This document shows, in pieces, positions 15,432 through 21,110 of a stretch of DNA of 21,110 bases (positions within the stretch are counted from its first letter, which is position 1; every line of letters begins with the position of its first letter). Below the pieces are notes generated by a model. The model saw only the letters and a program-made list of their open reading frames with translations, did no database searches and was not told where the DNA came from. The position numbers and the translations under genes were made by a program. Origin of the DNA: Porticoccus sp963974675 (lineage in GTDB: Bacteria > Pseudomonadota > Gammaproteobacteria > Pseudomonadales > Porticoccaceae); the NCBI GenBank assembly GCA_963974675.1, contig CAXBDQ010000034.1, positions 1 to 21,110 of the forward strand. Reading direction: 5' to 3'.

Positions 15432-16121
15432 ATGCCATCCGCAACAACTCCCGTTAGTAAAGCACTTTTCCAAGCCGTATTATTTGACCTCGACGGCACA
15501 CTGCTTGATACCGCCCCAGACTTTTTAACTGCCACCAATCAGCTCCTCGCTAAAAGAGCACTACCCTTACTTGCTGAAGACAGTATTCGTCAACTTGTTT
15601 CACATGGGTCAGCCGGCATTATTCGCAACGTCTTTGACATGAACGAAACCCATCAGGATTTCGAGTCAACCCGACAGGAGCTACTTTCGTTTTATCGGGA
15701 CTGTCTGGCCGACAAAACGCATCCATTTCTTGGTATCAGCGAACTACTGCTGACCTTAAAAAGTCATGACATACCTTGGGGTATCGTGACCAACAAACCA
15801 GAACTTTACACGTTGGCTATACTGGATCAACTGCCGTTCTCTACCAGTCCTAAAACCATCATATGTCCAGATCATGTCACCAAAACCAAACCTGACCCAG
15901 AATCAATTATTTTAGCGTGCAACCAGCTAGGGGTCGAACCAAAAAACACAGTGTATATAGGCGACCACCTACGGGATATCGAAGCAGGTCTCAGTGCAGG
16001 TACAACCACTATTGCCGCTGGTTATGGCTACATTGGTAAAGATGAAGACCCCTTAACATGGGGAGCACATCACATGGTTAACTGCGCCACAGAGCTACAG
16101 AACTTAATACTTCGCCCCTGA
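15432..16121 (+). CDS. mupP: HAD phosphatase, MurNAc-6-phosphate phosphatase (MupP-type)
   Basis: A 229-residue haloacid-dehalogenase phosphatase. Motif I is FDLDGTLLDT with Asp19 (nucleophile) and Asp21. Motif II is the VTNKPE segment, and motif III/IV are the KTKPDPE lysine and IGDHLRDIEAG. By sequence it could be called phosphoglycolate phosphatase (Gph). The ubiG-mupP-yciK setting is that of Pseudomonas MupP, which dephosphorylates N-acetylmuramic acid 6-phosphate in peptidoglycan recycling ahead of AmgK and MurU. The open frame begins at a TTG (15420), and two adjacent ATGs follow at 15429 and 15432. GAGA at 15422-15425 is best spaced (6 nt) for the second. It starts 29 nt after ubiG. 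Confidence 0.85.
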   Translation: MPSATTPVSKALFQAVLFDLDGTLLDTAPDFLTATNQLLAKRALPLLAEDSIRQLVSHGSAGIIRNVFDMNETHQDFESTRQELLSFYRDCLADKTHPFLGISELLLTLKSHDIPWGIVTNKPELYTLAILDQLPFSTSPKTIICPDHVTKTKPDPESIILACNQLGVEPKNTVYIGDHLRDIEAGLSAGTTTIAAGYGYIGKDEDPLTWGAHHMVNCATELQNLILRP

Positions 16122-16166
16122 TACAACAGCTAAAGAAAACACAACGTACAAAGAGAATAAATTGCC

Positions 16167-16913
16167 ATGGACCCAAAGCACTACAGCGCCCCCGAAGACC
16201 TTTTAAAAGGAAAAATTATTGCTATCACCGGCGCTAGTGATGGCATTGGTGCCGTTGCTGCAAAAACTTTTGCATCCTATGGCGCAACAGTGATATTGAT
16301 TGGCCGCACAGTATCCAAACTAGAACAGGTTTATGATGCCATTGAAGCTGCGGGAGGTTCTCAGCCCGCCATCTATCCCATTTGTTTAGAGGGGGCAGCA
16401 GAAAAAGATTATCAAGACATGCACGACCGACTTGAAGAGACTTTCGGGCATATTGACGGGCTGCTTCATAATGCTGGAGAGCTGGGTCAAAGAACACCCA
16501 TAGCCAACTACCAACTCAGCTCTTGGCAAAAAGTCATGCAAGTGAATGTGACGGCTGAATTCATGATGACCAAAGCTTTACTGCCACTACTGGAAAAATC
16601 AGAGAGCGCTTCCCTGGTTTTTACCACTTCAGGTGTCGGTCGGGTCGGCAAACCCTATTGGGGCGCATACGCTGTATCAAAATTTGCTACTGAAGGTCTT
16701 GCACAGGTATTAGCCAACGAACTGGAAGGGACGAGTAATATTCGTGTTAACTGCCTTAACCCTGGCGCCACACGAACACGTATGCGTGCAGCAGCTTTTC
16801 CTGCCGAGAATCCCGCAACAATAAAAACCCCCGAGGACATTATGCCGCTCTACCTTTACCTAATAGGTGATGACAGCCAAGGCGTGACCGGAAAATCTCT
16901 GGATGCACAGTAA
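16167..16913 (+). CDS. yciK: YciK-family short-chain dehydrogenase
   Basis: A classical short-chain dehydrogenase/reductase of 248 residues (E. coli YciK 252). The dinucleotide-binding motif is TGASDGIG (21-28), the NAG motif is at 102-104, and the catalytic residues are Ser155 (FTTSG), Tyr168 and Lys172 (YAVSK). The family's substrate is not established; it is often annotated only as an oxidoreductase. It follows mupP by 45 nt in the same direction, in the order ubiG-mupP-yciK known in Pseudomonas. The gene converges on rluB with 63 nt between stop codons; I see no clear intrinsic terminator in that gap. Confidence 0.93.
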   Translation: MDPKHYSAPEDLLKGKIIAITGASDGIGAVAAKTFASYGATVILIGRTVSKLEQVYDAIEAAGGSQPAIYPICLEGAAEKDYQDMHDRLEETFGHIDGLLHNAGELGQRTPIANYQLSSWQKVMQVNVTAEFMMTKALLPLLEKSESASLVFTTSGVGRVGKPYWGAYAVSKFATEGLAQVLANELEGTSNIRVNCLNPGATRTRMRAAAFPAENPATIKTPEDIMPLYLYLIGDDSQGVTGKSLDAQ

Positions 16914-16976
16914 AACCCTCACAGATGTACCCGCTCCTAAAATCGCCGGAGGCTGGGGACTGGTACACAAAGAACG

Positions 16977-17804
16977 TTATTTTCTCTCTTTTGAACCACC
17001 GGAACGCAGCCGCTTTAACTGGCGATCTCTTCGCTGCTGTTCATTTGGCGGCAGTATTTTTTTACTTCGAGGCACAGACATTTTTACTGCCGCCAACAAA
17101 TCATTTAGCGGCTTTTCATCCAACTCGATCCACTGGCCACAGCGAGTATAAGAAGGTAAAAAGATCGGTCCAAAACGTACTCGCTTTAGACGGTTTACCT
17201 CAACATTCTGCGATTCCCATAAACGCCTAACTTCACGGTTTCGTCCCTCCATCAATGCGACGGTGTACCATCCGTTAGTACCCACTCGCTCCCCGGGGAC
17301 AATATCACTGAATTTAGCCATTCCATCATCAAGCAACACGCCTTCACGCAATCGCTGCAACATATCGTCATCAACAGCGCCATGTATACGCACCAAATAC
17401 TCACGATCAATTTCGGAAGAGGGATGCATTAATTTATTGGCCAAATCACCATTGTTGGTAAACAGTAACAATCCTGTTGTGCCAATATCCAACCGACCCA
17501 CAGTAATCCAACGCTCACCTTTAAAATTTGGCAGGCTGTCAAAAACGGTTTTACGACCCTCCGGATCAGACCGAGTACAAACCTCACCTTCCGGCTTGTT
17601 GTACAGGATAACTCTGAGGCGTTGCTGGGCAGGCAGTCGAACACGCTTACCATCAACTAAAAGCGTATCTTCAGATGAAGCCCTATCCCCAAGCTTTGCT
17701 ACCTTGCCATTGATACTGACACGACCATCACTTATCCATCGCTCCAGCTCCCTACGCGAGCCATAACCTGCCGCTGCTAATATTTTTTGTAATTTCTCTG
17801 ACAT
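16977..17804 (-). CDS. rluB: 23S rRNA pseudouridine synthase B
   Basis: RluB converts a uridine of 23S rRNA helix 93 (position 2605 in E. coli) to pseudouridine. The 275-residue product has an N-terminal S4 RNA-binding domain (about 1-60, opening EKLQKILAAAGYGSRRELE). The RsuA-type catalytic domain follows, with its aspartate in GRLDIGTTGLL (Asp106) and the GRNREVRRLWE segment. The C-terminus is a basic tail rich in Arg and Lys. It lies 7 nt after scpB, the frequent scpA-scpB-rluB arrangement. RluE/RluF/RsuA share the catalytic motif, but the context with scpAB favours RluB. Confidence 0.94.
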   Translation of the reverse strand: MSEKLQKILAAAGYGSRRELERWISDGRVSINGKVAKLGDRASSEDTLLVDGKRVRLPAQQRLRVILYNKPEGEVCTRSDPEGRKTVFDSLPNFKGERWITVGRLDIGTTGLLLFTNNGDLANKLMHPSSEIDREYLVRIHGAVDDDMLQRLREGVLLDDGMAKFSDIVPGERVGTNGWYTVALMEGRNREVRRLWESQNVEVNRLKRVRFGPIFLPSYTRCGQWIELDEKPLNDLLAAVKMSVPRSKKILPPNEQQRRDRQLKRLRSGGSKERK

Positions 17805-17811
17805 CAGTTTT

Positions 17812-18741
17812 TTAGGTCTCTGGATGATCTTGGATCATTTGATTGTGTGTACGATCTTGTGGCTGAGAAGGTTCTTGCTGAGCATCATCTAATTGAGGCG
17901 ACGCTAACGATGACTCGTCTAGCTGAGAGTGTTCTTCCTCAAAGTGCTCTTTCGCAGAACCTTCTGCCTGAAACAGCCCGGGAACTACCACCGGCAGTTC
18001 GACTAGATCATCTGAGTCATCATTCAAATGCATTTCTGCTGATGAAATTTCTTCATCAGCAGCTAGCCCAGCATTAGCTACCATTTGTTGAGCCACCTCG
18101 AGAGCAAGCTCCGGATTAATTTCTTCGATGTCTTTAATATCATTGAGTGCGGGCAGGTCTTCCAAGTTTTTGAGACTAAAATAATCCAAAAATTGTTTTG
18201 TTGTCGCATACAGCGCCGGCCGCCCAGGCACATCTCGGTGCCCCACCACTCTGACCCAATCACGCTCAAGCAGGGTTTTGACGGTCTCTGAACTAACAGA
18301 AACCCCACGAATTTCTTCTATATCGCCACGTGTTATCGGTTGCCGATAAGCAATTAGCGCCAATGTTTCCAACAGCGCTCTAGAATACTTTTTAGGCTTT
18401 TCTTCCCAAAGCCGGTTAATCCATTCTGAGAATTCATTTCGCACCTGAAAACGATATCCACTGCCCGTCTTCTTCAGCTCAAAAGCTCGCCCTTTGCAAT
18501 CCGATGCAATATCTTCAAGAGCAGCTTGAATCTGGTCGCGAGGGGGACGCGGCTCTCCATGAGAGGCTTCACTTCCAACCCCATTTTTTTCAGACTGATC
18601 TTTTTTAAGACCACTATTGCCCACCCCATTTTTCCCAAACAAGTCCTCATCAAACAGCCTTTCTAGCTGATTCATATCCAGAGAGCGACCTGCCGCCAGG
18701 AGAGCACCTTCTATAATCATTTTCAGTTGATTACTTTCCAT
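17812..18741 (-). CDS. scpB: Segregation and condensation protein B
   Basis: ScpB forms a complex with ScpA and the SMC ATPase to condense and segregate chromosomes. The 309-residue protein contains the two winged-helix units of the family (about 1-30 plus 68-195), seen in SRALLETLALIAYRQPITRGDIEEIRGV and GRPALYATTKQFLDYF. Two features stand out. A polar insert of about 35 residues (31-66) sits within the first unit and contains KNGVG twice (37-41 and 52-56). A long C-terminal tail (about 200-309) is rich in Asp, Glu, Gln and Ser. B. subtilis ScpB has 197 residues. It is 22 nt downstream of scpA with AGG 8 nt before the ATG. Confidence 0.93.
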   Translation of the reverse strand: MESNQLKMIIEGALLAAGRSLDMNQLERLFDEDLFGKNGVGNSGLKKDQSEKNGVGSEASHGEPRPPRDQIQAALEDIASDCKGRAFELKKTGSGYRFQVRNEFSEWINRLWEEKPKKYSRALLETLALIAYRQPITRGDIEEIRGVSVSSETVKTLLERDWVRVVGHRDVPGRPALYATTKQFLDYFSLKNLEDLPALNDIKDIEEINPELALEVAQQMVANAGLAADEEISSAEMHLNDDSDDLVELPVVVPGLFQAEGSAKEHFEEEHSQLDESSLASPQLDDAQQEPSQPQDRTHNQMIQDHPET

Positions 18742-18763
18742 TCTTTTAACCTAAACCAGCATT

Positions 18764-19609
18764 CTAGGATTGCGCCTTAACATGGATGGGGCCATAGGCT
18801 TCACTCTGAACAATTTCTACCAGAGATTCTTTAATTAGCTCCATAATGGCCAAAAATGTAACAACGACACCAATTCTACCCTCACTCAACTTAAATAAGC
18901 TGACAAAGAGCACAAACTGCTTACCTGAGAGTACATTTAAAATTTGCGACATCCGCTCTCGGGTCGAAAGACGCTCCATCTCCACTTTATGGCTTTCATA
19001 CATATCTGCGCGGTGCAACACATCAGAAAGCGCCATCAGTACTTCTTGTAGAGAAACATCTGGCTGCGGGCGCTCTTTGTAACGATCTGGCTCCTTGGCC
19101 GTTGCCACAAAAACGTCACGACCAAGGCGAGGCAACTCATCTATATCTTCAGCAGCTTTTTTGAAACGTTCATATTCCTGTAACCGGCGAATCAATTCTG
19201 CCCGCGGATCTTCTTCATCTTCTTCTACCGTCTGTCTAGGCAACAACATTCTGGATTTGATTTCTGCCAGCATAGCAGCCATCAACAGATACTCCGCAGC
19301 CAGCTCAAACTGCATGGCTTTCATCATATCGATATAACCCATGTATTGACGGGTAATTTCAGCCACATTAATTTCTAGAATATTTAAATTTTGTCGCTTA
19401 ATCATATACAGCAACAGATCCAGAGGCCCTTCAAATGCCTCTAAAAAGACCTCCAACGCTTCTGGAGGAATATATAAGTCCTTGGGGAGTGCTGTAATCT
19501 GCTTTCCCATAACGACAGCAAAAGGCATCTCTTCTTGCATCGGTTGGGGCTTGCTGGCTGTTGCGCCAAGAGCATTTTCAGACAAATCAGACACGGCTTC
19601 TATAGACAT
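18764..19609 (-). CDS. scpA: Segregation and condensation protein A
   Basis: ScpA is the kleisin that bridges the SMC heads and binds ScpB. The 281-residue product has the defining N-terminal kleisin block FEGPLDLLLYMIKRQNLNILEI (about 54-75), a central EYLLMAAMLAEIKSRMLLPR helix and a C-terminal winged-helix region (about 200-281) ending in FLAIMELIKE. About 50 residues precede the kleisin core, as in Pseudomonas ScpA. No good Shine-Dalgarno sequence lies before the ATG at 19609. Met24 or Met28 are possible alternative starts that keep all conserved sequence. It heads the scpA-scpB-rluB operon. Confidence 0.94.
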   Translation of the reverse strand: MSIEAVSDLSENALGATASKPQPMQEEMPFAVVMGKQITALPKDLYIPPEALEVFLEAFEGPLDLLLYMIKRQNLNILEINVAEITRQYMGYIDMMKAMQFELAAEYLLMAAMLAEIKSRMLLPRQTVEEDEEDPRAELIRRLQEYERFKKAAEDIDELPRLGRDVFVATAKEPDRYKERPQPDVSLQEVLMALSDVLHRADMYESHKVEMERLSTRERMSQILNVLSGKQFVLFVSLFKLSEGRIGVVVTFLAIMELIKESLVEIVQSEAYGPIHVKAQS

Positions 19610-19645
19610 AAGTTATCAGTTAACGGTAATAAAACTAAGTGAGTC

Positions 19646-19651
19646 ATTATA
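19646..19651 (-). promoter_or_regulatory. Possible scpA -10 element
   Basis: A perfect TATAAT on the minus strand lies 37 nt before the scpA ATG, in the 87-nt gap after yciO. No recognisable -35 hexamer stands at 16-18 bp. The gap and this hexamer make a separate promoter for scpA-scpB-rluB plausible. Confidence 0.35.
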
Positions 19652-19696
19652 CTGGGATTCACCCGTTCAGCTAGCGAGATAGCAAAACAGAGTAGC

Positions 19697-20320
19697 TTAG
19701 GCTAAAAAGTCTTCAAACTGCCCCATGCCCTGACGAACAATCACTGGCGACTCACCACTGAGGTCGACGACAGTGGTAGGCTCAAGCCCGCAGTAACCAC
19801 CCTCCACAATCAAATCTACGTGGTGTTCAAGCATGTCACGAATATCATAAGGATCCGTCAAGGGATATTCATCTCCTGGCATGATCAGCGTGACGCTCAT
19901 AATAGGTTCACCCAGGTCTTCCAACAGCGCCAAAGCGATGGGGTTTTCCGGCACCCTCAGACCAATAGTTTTCCGTTTGGGGTGCATTAATCTACGAGGC
20001 ACTTCAGACGTTGCTTCCAGAATAAAGGTATACGGCCCGGGTGTATGAGCCTTGAGCGAACGATACAATTGATTATCAACTTTGGCATAAACTGATAGCT
20101 CTGAGAGATCACGACACATCAATGTAAAGTTGTGATTTTTATCCAACTGTCTGATCTGACGAATTTTATCCAAAGCCTTTTTGTCCCCCACATGGCAACC
20201 AAGTGCGTAAGCAGAATCTGTTGGATAAACAATGACTCCGCCCTTACGCACAATCTCGGCAGCTTGGCGCACCAATCTCTGCTGGGGATTATCAGGGTGT
20301 ATAGAAAAAAATTGACTCAT
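19697..20320 (-). CDS. yciO: YciO, Sua5/YrdC/YciO family protein
   Basis: A 207-residue member of the YrdC fold, close to E. coli YciO along its whole length: the same MSQFF-IHPDNPQQRL opening, RKGGVIVYPTDSAYALGC, NFTLMCRDLSELS and RKTIGLRVP. The family includes TsaC/Sua5, which make threonylcarbamoyl-AMP for the t6A modification of tRNA. YciO is the paralogue, and its cellular role is less settled. In YciO the SAN motif of TsaC is replaced, here by SVTLIMPG. It lies upstream of scpA; in E. coli yciO is also near rluB. A TGT-GATAAT extended -10-like sequence lies at 20349-20357 on the minus strand, about 28 nt before the ATG. Confidence 0.94.
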   Translation of the reverse strand: MSQFFSIHPDNPQQRLVRQAAEIVRKGGVIVYPTDSAYALGCHVGDKKALDKIRQIRQLDKNHNFTLMCRDLSELSVYAKVDNQLYRSLKAHTPGPYTFILEATSEVPRRLMHPKRKTIGLRVPENPIALALLEDLGEPIMSVTLIMPGDEYPLTDPYDIRDMLEHHVDLIVEGGYCGLEPTTVVDLSGESPVIVRQGMGQFEDFLA

Positions 20321-20545
20321 GATGATTGTTCACTGGTTCGAAAGCTGGATTATCACACAGATGAACCAATGGACAGGAGAAAAACTTAGGCGAATGCCCC
20401 TTGTGTTAGAAACTTCACCTCAAAGTCTGACACAGCCATGTGCTTTCTATCTATAGAAAGCACATCATCCCTAAGTTCCATAATAGGTTCATTGAGCACT
20501 TAAGTTGGAGAGCAATAACGTATTTAAGTTAGGGTCTATAAGAAC
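20321..20545. other. Intergenic region between receptor gene and yciO
   Basis: These 225 bases hold no supported gene. They contain a perfect 12-bp hairpin (20438-20465, listed separately) and several copies of a TTAAGTT/CTAAGTT-like word (near 20471, 20499 and 20523). One inverted pair, ctaagttc at 20471-20478 and gaacttag at 20542-20549, spans the receptor stop codon. The yciO promoter candidate lies near 20350. Confidence 0.5.
20438..20465. repeat. Perfect 12-bp inverted repeat hairpin
   Basis: Arms 20438-20449 and 20454-20465 are exactly complementary, with a 4-nt TCTA loop. It lies about 80 nt beyond the stop codon of the receptor gene and about 118 nt upstream of yciO. No T tract follows on either strand, so it is not a standard intrinsic terminator. 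It may stabilise the receptor mRNA 3' end or serve as a protein-binding palindrome. Confidence 0.7.
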
Positions 20546-21110
20546 TTAGTAACGGTAACGTATTTCAGCTAGAACCTGTTGCCCGGCCAGCGGCAAATCA
20601 TTCTCAATAGGAACAGGAACGCCAACACCTCCAGCAAGACTTGGCTCCCGCGCATCTTCATCAAATAGATTTTTGACTATTAGGGCAACATCCACATGAT
20701 CCCATAATGATTTGCGTCTTATAGTTAGATCAACGAGTGCGTAATTATCCACATCTGAACGAAAATCACCTGTGCCTGCCGCCCGATTACGATCCATAAC
20801 CCAGTTAGCCTGAACATGGATATTCCACAACTCTTTAGGCTGCCAGTTTGCCGCCATATACCACTGTTTTTCAGGAGAATAGGCAGCATTCGCATCCAAG
20901 TTTTTATCTTCAGACTTTTGCCAGGAAAAGTTACTGGAAAGCTCTAAATCACGTAAGGCCTGCCATGTCACCTCAAACTCCACGCCATGACCTGTTTGTT
21001 CCCCAGCATTTTGCGCTACGTCTGCACCTGAAGCAGGAACAAATTGAATAATATTTTCCCACTTGTAATGAAATATATTCAGATTCAAAATTAGGTCACG
21101 ACTTGGACGA
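20546..21110 (-). CDS. TonB-dependent receptor, C-terminal part (cut by window edge)
   Basis: The frame stays open to the right edge, so the N-terminal part, including plug domain and TonB box, lies outside. The 188 visible residues are the last strands of an outer-membrane beta-barrel: alternating hydrophobic strands such as LILNLNIFHYKW and LELSSNFSWQ, then YALVDLTIRRK, the typical VKNLFDEDAREPS turn and a final strand QQVLAEIRYRY. The closing aromatic residue is the usual outer-membrane sorting signal. The family imports siderophores, cobalamin, haem or sugars with energy from TonB. The part that would indicate the substrate is not visible. An apparent start at 21088 is a TTG in the middle of a barrel strand and is not a true start. 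Confidence 0.9.
   Translation of the reverse strand, partial: RPSRDLILNLNIFHYKWENIIQFVPASGADVAQNAGEQTGHGVEFEVTWQALRDLELSSNFSWQKSEDKNLDANAAYSPEKQWYMAANWQPKELWNIHVQANWVMDRNRAAGTGDFRSDVDNYALVDLTIRRKSLWDHVDVALIVKNLFDEDAREPSLAGGVGVPVPIENDLPLAGQQVLAEIRYRY

Noticed and set aside
16914..16976. Possible bidirectional terminator between yciK and rluB
   Set aside because: Only 4-5 bp complementary arms with long loops and no T tract on either strand.

Overview
The window is a chromosomal housekeeping segment of a gammaproteobacterium. The proteins resemble the Pseudomonas/Cellvibrionales side of the class: a fused tyrA-aroA gene, the gyrA-pheA-hisC-tyrA/aroA-cmk-rpsA-ihfB order, and the mtaD-ubiG-mupP-yciK cluster divergent from gyrA. 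Base composition looks moderate (mid-to-high 40s % GC by eye), which suggests a marine or aquatic relative rather than Pseudomonas itself. Genus cannot be fixed from the sequence alone.

Layout. Positions 1-401 hold no convincing gene, only a hairpin just beyond comEA. From 13087 down to 402 lies an eleven-gene minus-strand run: gyrA, pheA, hisC, tyrA-aroA, cmk, rpsA, ihfB, lapA, lapB, pyrF, comEA-like. It joins DNA topology, aromatic amino acid synthesis, CMP phosphorylation, translation, nucleoid architecture, LPS homeostasis and pyrimidine synthesis. hisC/tyrA-aroA and tyrA-aroA/cmk overlap by 4 bp. RNA-level breaks are visible at three places: a folded leader before rpsA, a hairpin with a T tract between rpsA and ihfB, and a strong palindromic terminator-like element between ihfB and lapA. 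The usual serC is absent between pheA and gyrA.

Across a divergent intergenic region (13088-13252) a plus-strand group follows: mtaD (purine-nucleoside-derived deaminase), ubiG (ubiquinone O-methylation), mupP (MurNAc-6-phosphate recycling phosphatase) and yciK (SDR oxidoreductase). It converges on a minus-strand group of rluB, scpB and scpA (23S rRNA pseudouridylation and condensin partners), then yciO. The window ends inside the 3' part of a TonB-dependent receptor gene on the minus strand.

I see no insertion sequence, CRISPR array, tRNA, rRNA, prophage or defence island. The gene content is conserved, and I do not find a new multi-gene system. The points worth a second look are regulatory: the rpsA leader with competing stem arms, the two hairpins flanking ihfB, and an isolated perfect hairpin beyond the receptor gene. 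Several start codons (comEA, lapA, rpsA, gyrA, mupP) are placed downstream of the longest open frame for the reasons given in each entry.
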